Source: Parelaphostrongylus tenuis (lineage: Eukaryota > Nematoda > Chromadorea > Rhabditida > Metastrongylidae). From it: a DNA stretch of 64,000 nucleotides. Below are positions 40,901 through 52,205 of the stretch, piece by piece. Position numbers and translations under genes: made by a program. The DNA lies in the NCBI GenBank assembly GCA_019055375.1, contig JAHQIW010006028.1:1-64000 (forward strand), given 5' to 3'. Numbering within the stretch: the stretch's first letter is position 1; the number at the start of each line of letters is the position of its first letter. The notes beneath the pieces were generated by a model, which was not told the DNA's origin, ran no database searches, and worked only from the letters and a program-made list of their open reading frames with translations.

Positions 40901-43900
40901 GGAAAATAATGCTTTCGGTTTTCTGCAATTGCCAGGACATGCTATTTTGAAAACTGCTCGGCAAATCAATACGACGTCGAGGAGAATCAACTTCAGAAGT
41001 TCATCATAGCAGTGAGAGAAAATTGCCAGAAACGACGCAATGTCGCTTGTCTCCAGGACAGTGCTTTACCTAACATTGCAAATCCTATTCGCCATTATTG
41101 CAACAAATTGGCTAGACCACGTTGTATATCCACCGCGCAGCGGTGATATTGCTTCATGGGATTATTATCTTCTCTGCGCTCCAAAGCAGCATCTGCAGGA
41201 GAAAATAACTTGAAGATTACAACACGCCCAAAGTAACCTTACTGAAACCCAATAATGTAGAGTGGTATCCAAAACGTTTGCGTCAGCAGGGACTCGAATC
41301 CAGATCTTACTCTTTCCGGGAGCATGTGCTACGTTTTTGCACACCACTCTACATTATTGGATTTATTGTAAGATCATAACACCGCAATACGCGATCAAAT
41401 AAAATGGATTCTGATTGATTATTGAAACTCAATATCTGTCAGTATAAGGGGGTTTACGTCGATAATGACTGCCCCGCCAGACCGTAGACGGTTAGCTGTT
41501 GACAGATAACGCGTTGTAGCGTAGACAGGGTGCAGTGCGAAACGAGTGTCGGTGGTGCAACGGTTTAGCATATGCCCCGGAAAGAGTAAGATCTAGGTTC
41601 CATTCACGGCTCACGCAAACGTTTTTGCACACCACTCTACATCATCATTGGGTTTCTAATGAATTATAACACCGCAATATGCGGTCAAATAAAATGAATT
41701 CTGATTAACCGTACTGACTTTTGATCGCCAATGTCAGTATTTCTGAGAGGAAGGCGTCTAATTTTTGCCTGATAAATGATTGCACGTCATTGGTCATGAT
41801 GGTGATTACCTATTTGAATAGATGATTTCTTCAAACGAACAATAATTGCACCAACAAAAGTTCCAAAATGAGAAAGAAATTATAGGGTAATCCAGTAGCT
41901 AACTGGCTCCTCACTAAGTAGTTTCTTCTAACAACAGGAGCTGGAAGGCGAGGCAGAATTTCTCCGAAGAGAAATTCGCCTTTCGGAATGTAATCGAGCA
42001 CTCGAATTTCTCCTAGCTCGTCAACGGACGTAAGATTGCGGTCCACCATCGTCTCTTTGTCACATCGTCGCTAAAAAATATAGAAATATTGGCCATCTTC
42101 TTTACCTTTTAGCGAAGTACAGCGAGAAATTTTGTGCGACAGAGTAGGATAATACCTGCATAGATACCTGATTGTTGAGTCTACAAAAAATTTCAACCAT
42201 TCTTGACACCTAGGCCCCAAACTGAGTTATCTACAATGTATATACATAACTTGGAGGGCATAGTGGGTGAAAATTATTGTGCGCAGTAAATTGCTTCTTT
42301 CATGGTACATTTTTCTGTTTCCTTTGGCGTAACGTTTAAACACAATCCATGTTAAAGTCACCCAAGTGTTAGCTATAGAAATACAACAATATTAACTCAT
42401 AAACTTTGCATCAACTTAATAAGTCCACATGGGATTTACGTAAACTAATTCTCAATGACGAGGGTCATATAAGTTGGTTTTTTTGAATAGCTTTACTTTC
42501 TCTGTTTACAGCAGACCTAAGAAATAAAGTTTGTGTAGCTTTGAATAACATACATGATGCTGTGGAATCATAACAATGACCACATAACCTACCCAACATG
42601 GCCTGTACTGAATAAATTTAGTGCTTGTAGCAAAAGGCTTGCGTATCTCAAGCGGGACCAATGTGGAATCACACGGCACGGAACCGAACAGTTTGATCCA
42701 ATTCAATTTCTCATTTAGATGAGACAATGGCACCTTTGACTAAAACGACATTCAACATCATTCAGTTAAGGTTGCAGTGGACCTAAGAATATTACTCTTT
42801 CCATGTACACAGCAATTACAATTACTTTCTCCAATAAATTTCGAAAAAAACTATTTCTACACTAAAGGATGCTACAGTTTAGAATAAAAGATATTATTGT
42901 TTGACCTCTTTAGTGTGCATGTGGGACGTTATAAAACGTCATTTTGCTCTAACCTTCTAGCAGCATGGTAACAGAACATTAAGGAGCTAAAATTCTTTGA
43001 AAAAAATTTAGTACAACCGTAGCAGTTGCTTCTATCAGTGACCTAATCAGTGGCTGCATTTCTTACAAATGCACAAATTCTTGTCTTATCAAACCTTTTG
43101 CTACTCAAAATATGAATGTGGGCAAAAGTACACTAATAAGAAGATACCTTTGGACTCCAATATACCAAAGTTCCAAAAAGTTTAATCGATAAAACAATAA
43201 AATGAGTGCATCTTGTTGTCAATCAACCGTAAATTTTGAAGGTTTCGCTTACATGACAAAGCTTATCATGAGTGAAAATCTCCGAGAAATCCAATCAAAT
43301 TTTACCTATTGAAAAATCGAAAAGGAAGAAAAGTTGACCTGAATCATGCACTGAATGCTTCTCGCCTGCTCTCCTAATTCTTCACCACATTTACTACAGT
43401 CACTCCATAACGAAGCCTAAAAACAACTGAGAAGCTGAGCAATAATACAAATAATGTTTACAAAACTGAGGACTTCAACAATCCCTTCGCATGAGGCCTA
43501 CTCAAGCGCATCGAGTAAAGCCAAAGATCACTGCCATTCGTGAAAAAAGGGAGAGAAGACGGTAACCTATTTTAGCCTATAATTTGTGGGCACGAGTGGT
43601 AACTACGCGCACAGTTTTTCTCATGACTCAAGAAGAAAGACATGTTCCGACACCGATAAATGCTTAAAATATCTCATAAATGAAAGTTTCACAACAGTTC
43701 GATCAATGCCTTATGAAAAACTCGCAATCCAATTACTAAACAAATGACTATAGGATTGATATTAACTAATTTAGGTGTATCGTTGCACCTCAGCCCACAT
43801 TTTGACCGATCGTGAAATGTCACACATCGACGCTTCCGTTAAATACAATTGTACGCTATGGCTTGATCACTCGAGCAACAACAGCATCAAAATTTTTGTG

Positions 43901-46900
43901 CCCAGTGATCTAGTTTCAACTATTTCTGTTGAAAAATCAATTAGGTATAACTTGAAGTTCCCAAGTAGTGGATTTTTTTCATAGCTGGGACACGAGATAT
44001 CGCATTCTTTATGTTGATCTGTGGAAACGCAACCTTGTTGACGAAACTACTGGGGAAAGGGAATGATAGTTGTTATAGCCCCGTTAACACAACTTCTGCA
44101 TATAATATGTCTTTGAAACGAGGGAAAAATCCGTAAGAAACCCGGAAATTCTCTCAAAATAATAGTCACATATTGTCCAAAAAATATTACTCAGTGAACC
44201 TTTTAACAGACCCTTAAGATTTATGCAAGATTTAACATTTATCTGGATAGTCTTTATCAATACTTATGTACGTTAAGTAAGATTTCCGTTTAATATGGGA
44301 AATTGTTCGTTGGTTGGATCTCTTTTCTTGGATATCTAAACGAATCATGTCAATGAGTTTCCGAAGGAGAATTATAGAGTGTCATCGGATTACAAGGATC
44401 GCAGCGAGGTTCGGAGTATTGTTACTCAACTCAAATGAAAGATTTTTTTAGTGAGCCTTCATCACGAAGCTGATATTGAAAACTTACTCGGCTAGCGTTT
44501 TGAGGTTTTTGACTTCTTCGAAGCCGATAATTCGAATCGGTTGTCCGCAGTCGTTCGCCCTCGTTGTGAATCTTCACCGTCGTTCCGTCAGAAAACCTCC
44601 TTTGGTGGAGCACCCCTCGAATGAAGAACCTCATTCGACGATCGCCTTGTACGAAAGAAGGAGCATAAGCTGATTAGACCTAATTACCTGTTGATAGTGA
44701 TTTGTTATCTTTGAGATATATCTTGCAGAGGCTTATTAGCTAATCAGCAAATGCAACACCTGCATCTAAGGGCATTGTCGTGTGAAGTTCTTGATTTGAG
44801 CAGTTCTTCACCGGAGAAGTTTTGACTCGAACGGTACGAAGGAGAAGATCCATCAGGAGAACGAGCGACTGTGGACAGTGAATTTGATGGCTATGAAGAA
44901 GACGAAAACATCAAAACGCTAGCGATTATATTTTTATCAACAATTTCGTGTTACAGACTTAAAAAACAGAAATATGAATTATTATTAATGCTGAGGGGCA
45001 ACTTTTTTGTATATTTGCCTCTTTATCAAATTCAAGCGCGAGAGTTATGTAGTATAACTTGCACATAGCTGGAACTACTCCGTCCGTCCCAGTTGCAGTT
45101 GAGCATTCATGAATCTTTGATTATAGTGAAAGAATGATAGAAAAATTTGTAAATTAGTAATAGTAATGATTTAATACAATTAACATATCAACAACAGCTA
45201 TACAAAACACATCATATGAATTTTCCCACCACAGATTTAGCTAATAATTGTCCACCAATACGTTTATTTACTATAGGAATAGATGGAGGTATCGCTTCCA
45301 GCCTCGAATTCACCTGAAATATTTGAATATTTTGGAACCACCTCAGTTATTCTTTTACCTCAACGGCGAAGGAAGGCTTGAAGCAAACTGTTCTGTCTCA
45401 CATTATATCTATAATCACTTTGTCCCAGTGGTTCTCCTTCTAATAATAACAGCTTTCTTTCTTAATAATTGCTAATGAAAAGTCTAGCTATTCCTTAAGT
45501 TGAATATAAAATTATCGCAGTTATTGCGTCTGTTCCTACTATCTCAGTCACGGAATAAGGTACTCTTATCCAGTGATATCACTATTCGTTCCCGGTCTCG
45601 AAACTAATATGCTGTTTCTTTAGTAGTAAACGTTTTTGACAGCTGAGAACCAGTTCATGGAAAATCAGTGGGACAGTTCACTGATTATGGATAGCGATAT
45701 GAAGCAGGAACCTGACAGAATAAAAAAAGCAGCGTGAGCCGCATTCGCGCCTCTTAAAGAAGCTACCGACCAAATAACGGACCCCAAATTACGCGGCAAC
45801 CATCGCAAGTCAACAGTCCTTCCAGGGCTCTGCTTTGCAGCAGAGACATGAGCTGATATTTCGACCACGTTAAGACTACTGTGAACAACTTATAAAGCGA
45901 TGAACGATGTCTCCTAAGATTCAATCGGCACTCACCACGTCTAAGCCGACCTGTGCAGCTCAGATCTCCAAGACCTATCTCATCTACGCAATTCAGATGG
46001 ATATGCATCGATAGCGAAACGCGGATGGGTCGGCAATTCCATATAGGGAGAAGATCAGACGAAGATGAACAATACGAACTGTGGAGTGGACTCCAGTAGA
46101 ATACACCCGCCGCCGAGAACGAACACTCAGACTCTGGACGGACGTGTCCGTTGGAAGCATTGATCTACTGTATTCGCATCTGTAATCGCATCAGCTGTAT
46201 TCGCACTTGTCGATGCTCTACAGATCACGATATGAAACTCGTGCCAGCCGCCATGCTCGAATGCAACGACCACCATGGACGACAATCGTGAAAAGACGGA
46301 TGTAAAATGTGTTGGAGTCCGCATAATTCATGAAAACGGACCGTCCAAGTATCCAAGTATCCAAGTTGACAATAAACAATTCTAATATGATTTCCTCAGT
46401 AGTCTTGTCGTTTTACCTGGTCATGAAATGAAAGAGGACAGATATGTTAACACAAGGCTTCACCAGTTCAAAGTCCGGCATTCAGCTCGTCTGTGAAAAA
46501 TCTAACAAAACATAGTTCGTTTTAGAGAATGTGCGAACATTTAGTGAACCTTCCGGTAATCCTCAAAGTTCACCGCATCGGTGCTTCAACGATGCCCATC
46601 ATATTTTAGAGTACATGATCATTGAAACATCCGTATGACCATATCTTCACACAGTAACGAAGACTTCAACGGCATCAACAAGTCATGCTGGTGCAATGAA
46701 CTTTCTACTCTACTCATCCTCATCAAAACGACCAAGATATTATACGATGAGAATCTGAATGAGCAAGAAGTCATCGAATAGAATCACTGCGAATGACTAC
46801 ATTCTTGTGATTGTTACACTCATCAAAGTATTGTAAGTTTATAACGAACCGTTCTGTCACACTTTTATTAACTAAGAGAGCGTTTCTGCCACAGTTTGTA

Positions 46901-49822
46901 ATGGAAGCTCTGGACAACAAGGGCAACATTCCTGGTATAGATGATACTTCAGGAGTTACATGAAAATTCTGCAATCAATATACAAACATTCTTCAATGGC
47001 TTCAACATTGACGAAAGAAGAGGGGCTTGCAATCCATCTTGCAAGACCATTTGCAGAGATTCTCAAGAATATCACACGGAAGCTGGAATGAGATAGAATG
47101 TGAGTGATTCAATGGTAGCGACACCATCCTAGCTTAATAACAATACCGCTTTTTTAGTAACAAATCTTATTCAGGTAGAGAGAATGCTACCATTCTTTCA
47201 CAACTCTTGTGCAAGGATTGTCTTTGACCAAATCTCAGGAAAGCGACGTTATGAGTTTGCCGACGAGATCTGCGTCTGATATCACCCAACTTAACGATTA
47301 TATACAAAAGCTCCAGCTAGCTGGGTGAGAGGTCAGCGTAATCAGCGACTCGTCTCCGCTGCCAAACAAAATGAAGCAATTTGAATAAAGATCTTTCAGA
47401 GGGTCTAGGATTGTAGTGAAAAAGACACAGAACACCCAACCTTACATTTTTTGAACGTAGAGCTCCTGTCGCCAGAAACGTGACGCTGTGTAAGCGGAAT
47501 GGAAAACCATTCAGCACGTGCTCAAGCTAGATGATGGTGAGATTACTGCTTATCCAGCAGGTGAGGTACCCAACCTGTACGAGTCTTGATAACCAAAAAT
47601 CTGAGATGCTGTTTTGCGCATCAAAATGTCGGAAATCACATACACCGGACAATCGATGCATGCTAATGACAGCCGATGTGTAAGAACTTTTAGCGGTTGA
47701 GCTACAAAGACTTCGAACGACAGCGTGACTGCATGTGATGCTCAACATTTTCCGTGGAATATCTCAAAGAAAAATACGACAGTCAGCGAGTCCTAGAGTG
47801 AGTGGAATGTGTTGTGCTGTTCTTTTGAGACACATGAAAGCTTGACTAGCGCCGACTTGAGTCACTCGATGATAAACTGACGACTTGTGATAGAAGTGGT
47901 GGTGCAGTTGATGCAATCCATTTCGAATCTCTTTATTGACCTCATACTTTACCATTTGTTAACGTTCATCTATCATTATTTCTTTTTCTTCACAAGCCCA
48001 TCTACCGGAGTATAATAATTAGATTGCCGCGACTTGAGATGTGCATTGACGTAATTTTACAAAAACACACGATCAGCTGCTCTTACCATTTGTATGTTCA
48101 CCTTGCTGATAACGTCTAGAAAGTACATCATGGAAACTACGCGCCTTCCATGCTTATTCACACAACGGTAGTATCCAGAATGATTTCGGTCCACCATTGT
48201 AAGACGCAATTCATAACGATCGCCCACACGAATCTTCGCACTGTCACGGGCTAGAAATCTGAACAATACCGTCTTAGGTGGTCAGCCTATTGCTCTGAGT
48301 TGGTGCTGTTTTATATAAAAAAAAACCATCTATGTCTTATTGAGTCTAAATTATTACATCGTTTCTGCAAAATCATGGAAAGTTTTTTGATAATTTTTCA
48401 GTCTTTTACCTTTTCACTTTGTCAGCAATTTTTTCGACTCGAAAACCAGACTCGTGCATCTTAGTGAGTGGTCGCCAGTCTTGACCAACAGTAGCATGCT
48501 GCCAATCATATTTCCACATATTGGAATCTTTTACTTTGTTATGGAGACGAAGAATTCTCTAAATACCAGGAATAATCAGTGAATTCAATGGTGTGTAATC
48601 TCAAAAAGGAACAGCAATAACTTCTTTGAAAAAGTCGATCGCTTTTATGAAGGCTCTTCCGATGCGCCAGCAGATGGCTTGTAAGTTGATTCAATTTCAA
48701 CGGCGTTTTCTGGTGACACACTGACAACAGAATTCTTTACAAGCAAAATGAAAAAAAAGTGAGAAAAGAATTGGAATGAGATAAGGGTCTCGCTGCTCAA
48801 ATGCTGTACTCACCCACGTTCAGTGAGCACAGGATATTACCAGTTCTTGCGCGAGATCAAAACTAACCCTAAAGTATTGATACCCCATTTAAGCCTTGAA
48901 GAAATAATGAAGTAGAATTTGATGTAAATTGCTGGAATGAGATAGGATTATTCGTTGTGAGCTAATCTGATTGCACAGCATAAAAAACTCACAACTTCAT
49001 TCTAACTAAAAAACCCCAAGTGACGACAGTTTTGAATAAATGAGAAGCCAACGATTAGTGCTTCGATTTTCTCATTCACATGACACCTCGCTTATTTCAC
49101 GGATGCCACTTTTTTCTCGATATTTTTAGGGTCCTGCATCAGTTTAACAAAGGTTCAAGATCTGAGTGTGACATAGAAGGCTGCTTGAGGAGTTTGCTCA
49201 TCTTATAAATGTTACTGCACGCTGGTCAATTGATCTCCCCAGGAATTTTTAACTTATTCTACTAGATCGCTCCTACGTCTTCATCATGGACAGCTGCTAG
49301 ACATATACATCAGAGGCGCTTTTTCCTGGTAAGTCCGATACCTGATCTGTCGAGTGCTAAGTGATGGATGGCTTTGTTGCCCTAGAGTGTAGTCGAACCA
49401 GATCCAGTGCGTCAATTACATAGGACCTTTATCTAGTCCATTTTCAAAGCGCATCTTATATTTTATATGTAATATGCAAGTAATCTGAGAAAAAACGAAC
49501 CACGAGAAACATGGCAGAGTTACGTCGGCACCTTTTCCCACAGTGATAACCTTGAAAGGATCACTAATTATAACAGGTTAAAAAACATAGATAACTGAAA
49601 GCGTTTGAAAAATCGAAAGGAACTGAAAGCAAATCAATGCTTACTTCTTCTCAAAAACAGCTACCAGTGAGTACGAATCTAGAATGAACTCTATTCGCAT
49701 ACCTGCACGTGTTTTGAGTCAGCTAATGTGCTTTCCCTCCGTTGTATGCAAACACGATAGTCTTTATATTGCTTTTTCAAAGCCAAATTGACCTGATAGC
49801 ATTGTGAACAAGTAAGGTGAAA
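37915..49822 (-). CDS. Membrane Ig-superfamily protein, Ig-TSP1like-Ig-TM (FAM187-like)
   Basis: Minus-strand exons: 49703-49822 (tentative), 48410-48558, 48102-48258, 43339-43416, 42593-42739, 41915-42070, 40340-40462, 40116-40189 and 37915-38071. Every tested junction closes in phase. Ig domain 1 has its tryptophan at MWKYDWQ and second cysteine at NHSGYYRC. The next exon is a TSP1-like strip, LWSDCSKCGEELGEQAR. A Cys-containing linker follows (FGSVPCDSTLVPLEIR, FIQYRPCWRRCD). Ig domain 2 runs VVFTCEM ... VQWFS ... DDSDEYFC. The last exon gives one transmembrane helix (FRFAAFTFIFMLIVGQV) and a short tail ending VMR. This order matches the metazoan FAM187 family (function unknown; probable cell-surface protein). 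The N-terminus with signal peptide was not found. A 30-40 residue piece between Ig 1 and the TSP1-like exon may be missing. Introns hold mariner, LINE and SINE debris and a nested gene. Confidence 0.85.
38205..38434 (-). mobile_element. tRNA-head SINE, family 2
   Basis: Minus strand starts GGGAGCGCCGTAGCCGAGTA and carries CCGGCAGTCAACAGAACG, GAAACGCCACAGCCAGGC and AAGACGAAAAACGAATCG. It lies in the last intron of the Ig gene, in the same orientation as the gene. Confidence 0.7.
38668..38836 (-). mobile_element. Decayed SINE (family 2) body fragment
   Basis: Aligns with 1044-1215 and, more weakly, the body of family 2 SINEs (CACTTCTTGCATTCGATC and CTTGCAATCTTGGAAG). The head is missing. Confidence 0.4.
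38872..38945 (-). mobile_element. tRNA-like fragment
   Basis: Minus strand reads GGGGTAGCAGAGTAGTTGGC, later TTAGTTCGATCCGC: A- and B-box-like motifs at tRNA-like spacing. This is probably a decayed arm of a foldback or a SINE head rather than a functional tRNA. Confidence 0.4.
39347..39597 (+). mobile_element. tRNA-head SINE, family 2
   Basis: Begins TACCCTGGCCGAGTGGTTG (A-box TGGCCGAGTGG). It continues with CGACAGTCAACGAACG and GAACGCCACAGCCAGGCTAT, and ends GGAGACAGATCAATAA. Opposite orientation to the copy at 38205, about 1 kb away, in the same intron. Confidence 0.75.
41247..41361. mobile_element. Foldback element family B, deleted copy
   Basis: Left arm starts ACCCAATAATGTAGAGTGG and carries ACTCGAATCCAGATC (inverse B-box) and CTTACTCTTTCCGGGAGC. 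A short right arm, CACCACTCTACATTATTGG, follows. The right tRNA-like module and loop are deleted. Inserted in the mariner relic. Confidence 0.65.
41362..41714. repeat. Half foldback B plus duplicated flank
   Basis: A roughly 55 bp sequence (ATAACACCGCAATACGCGAT, then CAAATAAAATGGATTC) at about 41374-41425 is repeated at about 41660-41705 (ATAACACCGCAATATGCGGT). Between them lie a family B loop (CCCCGCCAGACCGTAGACGG, TTAGCTGTTGACAGATAACG) and a right arm (GGTGGTGCAACGGTTTAGCA; ACCACTCTACATCATCATTG). This looks like a tandem duplication of a foldback half plus flanking DNA, followed by deletion. Confidence 0.6.
43417..43770. other. Intron spacer of the Ig gene
   Basis: No exon of the Ig gene or of the nested plus-strand gene was recognised. 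The plus-strand frame with TQAHRVKPKITAIREKR (about 43502-43552) does not join in phase with the next exon. Confidence 0.35.
43775..45475 (+). CDS. Partial gene, membrane-anchored C-terminus, nested in Ig gene intron
   Basis: Two plus-strand exons join in phase: 43775-43944 (acceptor TTTAG, donor GTATAA, phase 2) and 45277-45475 (acceptor CTATAG, stop TAA). Exon 1 begins VYRCTSAHILTDREM in phase 0, so earlier exons are missing. It contains N-glycosylation-like sites (YNCTLWL, SNNSIKIF). Exon 2 contains EANCSVSHYI and ends with a hydrophobic segment, HFVPVVLLLIITAFFL, then NNC: a transmembrane or GPI-anchor tail. The product is not recognised; an extracellular protein is inferred from the cysteines and tail. 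It lies inside the 4.7 kb intron of the minus-strand Ig gene. An AATATA polyadenylation-like signal lies about 30 bp after the stop. The first exon was not found. Confidence 0.6.
44484..44930. mobile_element. Foldback element in the nested gene's intron
   Basis: The left arm (about 44484-44600) and right arm (about 44835-44930) are diverged reverse complements. The plus strand reads GCTAGCGTTTTGAGGTTTTT on the left. The right arm reads GAAAACATCAAAACGCTAGC, preceded by GAACGAGCGACTGTGGACA (left equivalent TGTCCGCAGTCGTTCGCC). The arms are open in some frames, which explains spurious ORFs here. Confidence 0.6.
45655..46385 (+). mobile_element. RTE-type LINE 3' fragment, second sub-family
   Basis: Plus-strand frames with stops encode the C-terminal LINE region: EPDRIKKAA (stop) AAFAPLKEATDQI, TDPKLRGNHRKSTVLPGLCF, AET(stop)ADISTT, then a decayed block ending in DGRVR. 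Motif order matches the C-terminus of RTE reverse transcriptases but differs from the 6.2/58 kb copies. It ends in CCGTCCAAGTATCCAAG repeats (46345-46372), a short tandem 3' tail. Confidence 0.7.
46480..47950 (+). mobile_element. Degenerate RTE-type LINE relic
   Basis: Scattered plus-strand similarities to the RTE polymerase: VMEALDNKGNIPGIDD (about 46900), PFAEILKNITRKLEWDRM (about 47050-47100), QVERMLPFFHNSCARI and YEFADEIC (about 47175-47275), and MLNIFRGISQRKIRQSA (about 47737-47790). Order is partly rearranged and every frame is broken. Lies in the long intron of the Ig gene. Confidence 0.5.
48560..49700. other. Intron of the Ig gene, with an unexplained minus-strand frame
   Basis: A minus-strand frame at about 48644-48733 reads NSVVSVSPENAVEIESTYKP and ends EEPS, stop. 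It would join in phase after the exon at 49703-49822 and so could be an alternative terminal exon, or chance. The rest shows nothing. Confidence 0.3.
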
Positions 49823-49824
49823 CT

Positions 49825-51615
49825 AGTAACTATTCAAATGTGATTATACCGGTCATATTCATTCGCAGAATTTTTTTCTCTGCAAAGAAAAAGGTCTTCG
49901 TTGAGGGAGGAAATTTAGGTGGCCAGCCGAAGGAGAAGAAACACATCGATTGACGATGAATTTATGAGAAGGTCGTAGAAAAACACCAAATGTCTCAGTA
50001 TTAAAGACTTCAAAAATCGTGGTTAATGACAAGTTGGTGATTGCGTGGTGTTTCAATAACTAATGAAATTATTGAATTCAGCAGTTGCCAAATCCTATGA
50101 AGTGTATTTGTGCCATAATCGTAAACATGTTAATGTTTTCAAAGTATTAATCTGTTTTTTGAGGCTTCCTCAAAAGTAAACCAATATGGACGATTTAGCA
50201 TTATAAAGTTGAGGTTGCAGCTAACTAAATTAACGATGCGCTTCAAGACTTTAATTTCTGAACCAAATCCGTTTTGTCCAAGCAAAACGCTCATTAAAAA
50301 TTCCTCTAGGACTAGAAGAATTATTAACGAAAAAAATTTTTTCGGATTCTGAAAACTAGAATATCGCTATGGCAGAACAGGTAAAATTTTTTGCTTGTCT
50401 GGAAATTCAAGGTTTGTAATTCGGCTATTAAGGTTGTCTACAAGCCGACTCATGTATGTTCATTGCTGATGAGAATGATCATTTTTGACTTAAGTCATAT
50501 TGTAAATGGCCTTCCATCTACTATTGAAGCTATTCCCACTCCATGACGGTGTGTGTAGTTGTTTTCCATGACTTGAGCCAAAAATCCTCATTTTCAGCAC
50601 AGTAGTGACGTGTTCAAATTTTCATCAATCCTCTGCATACCTTATACAATTCTTATTGATTTTCAGAGCAAAGGTATCTGAGTAAGCTCCTCAGCATCTG
50701 CAGCTCCTCTGCTACTATACTAGTGCATAAGTACGAAAGCAGCAGTGGCTCACTGTGACAAAAGTAAAAAGTTCATTTGAGGCTAGGTCGGGTCTGCTAT
50801 TTGAAGGACATCGGCTGAACAAAAGAGGAATCTCAGATTTGAATCACGAAGTAACACAAACAACTAAAAGGAGTGTCATCCTCGCTTCGCCCAAAAACTC
50901 ATCCTATTTAGTGATGTAGCAAATTTGCCCATATTGTTGCTCACGTGTTAAAATCAAGAGCACGTAACATTACCACTGCTTGGGTGCAAATCGAAAAGTC
51001 AACTACTTATTGGTCACTAGAGCCATTGGTTGGCAACAAAAATTTTGACTGTATCACTACTGCTTTTCAAATAAACGTAAACACATGCTCTGATTCAAAC
51101 TATTGCCCATCCGTGAGATTCTTTGCTCAAAAGCTCCGATAATGAGACTCATATCATCAACACGTTGAAATTGCATAGAGCCGGCGTAACATGTTTATTA
51201 AGGTTATTCCCAAAGGATAATACTGCCGACGATTTCACAAAAGAAAGGTTAACAGTCATCTGTCCATTACAAATGTATCATCTTATGGAGAAGACTCTAG
51301 GCGTGCAGAGCACAATGTGGTTTCTATGAGACTGTGTTCATCGAACAAGGCGAGTGTGTCTAACTTCATAAAATATATAAATTTAGTTGCCTCATGATAA
51401 TTTCTTGTCGACATTTAAACAAAATTTTACTATTGCATGGACGTTTGCGTATTGAAACAAAATCCATTTAATAGTGAATAAGTGAATAGATGTATAAACA
51501 GTTTGTGTTTGTACTTTGAAAACTCTGCGATTATAAGAACACATTCTATCCAAGCCTTTTTATTGAGTTGACCCAAGATTTTTTACTTGTTTGACCTGCT
51601 AATTTCATTGCTATT
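49825..51615. other. No gene recognised
   Basis: Expected to hold upstream exons of the Ig gene, including its signal peptide, but none could be identified with confidence. Confidence 0.35.
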
Positions 51616-51619
51616 TCTT

Positions 51620-52205
51620 TGGAGAAATTAATTGGGTAACAAGGCAATGATCCGTGATCAATGATTTGCAATCGTTTTCTGGGCAAAGATTGCATGCTTA
51701 CCTCCCAGAAAGAATAAAGCACGTTGGCGAGGTCAATCTTGAGATGATTGTGGTCTTCAAATTTTCTCTTCTGCAGGTGAATCAGGGCGCGGAAGAGATG
51801 ATAATCCGATGAATAAAATCAGGACTACGATAGATATGGTATAGGGGGTCGAGCGCAGTTTCTCTAAAATAAGGTAGGTCGACTTTGCGTGCAACATAGT
51901 CGTTTCCGACGCTTCTCGCGCATTCGCGAGTCCAGCTACAGAGGTTGCTCCTTTTAGGCATTAGGACTGATTGTCTACTTGTAGTCGACCAGTTCTCCAA
52001 ACAGTATGTCCTGCCAATCCCAAAAAATGGAGCTGGCGGGTCTTTGCCGCAGGGCATCCAGTAGATGTGGTGAGTGTTGTTCTTGACCCACGACTCATTT
52101 CAATGATGATCAGCTCGAAGGAATCTTTCTTGTACCTTGCAGCAAAAGACTTTCGCAGATGCTCAGAATCGCGCACAAGGAGATCAGAATTGACCGACCG
52201 ACTTC
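51620..52205 (-). mobile_element. mariner transposon relic
   Basis: Minus strand: NESWVKNN (the usual catalytic DE-W with D changed to N), a FWDWQDILFGELVDYK block, then SSDYHLFRALIHLQKRKFED (around 51785-51810) and SLPRKRLQIIDHG near 51660. Stops and frameshifts throughout. Confidence 0.75.

Larger units (their letters stand above)
40700..41900 (+). mobile_element. mariner relic split by foldback elements
   Basis: Plus-strand pieces match mariner in order. AKPMYHVWKIMLSVFCN (about 40877-40927) corresponds to the region before the second aspartate. CLQDSALPNIANPIRHY (about 41050-41100) corresponds to the usual QDNARPH block. Homology with the 16.3 kb relic breaks at about 41246 and resumes at about 41715 (GACTTTTGATCGCCAA, then GATAAATGATTGC). 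It runs to the 3'-end-like AACAAAAGTTCC..AGAAAGAAATTATAG near 41870-41895. The 3' end lies about 20 bp from an exon of the Ig gene (41915), so the relic fills most of intron 40463-41914. Confidence 0.7.
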
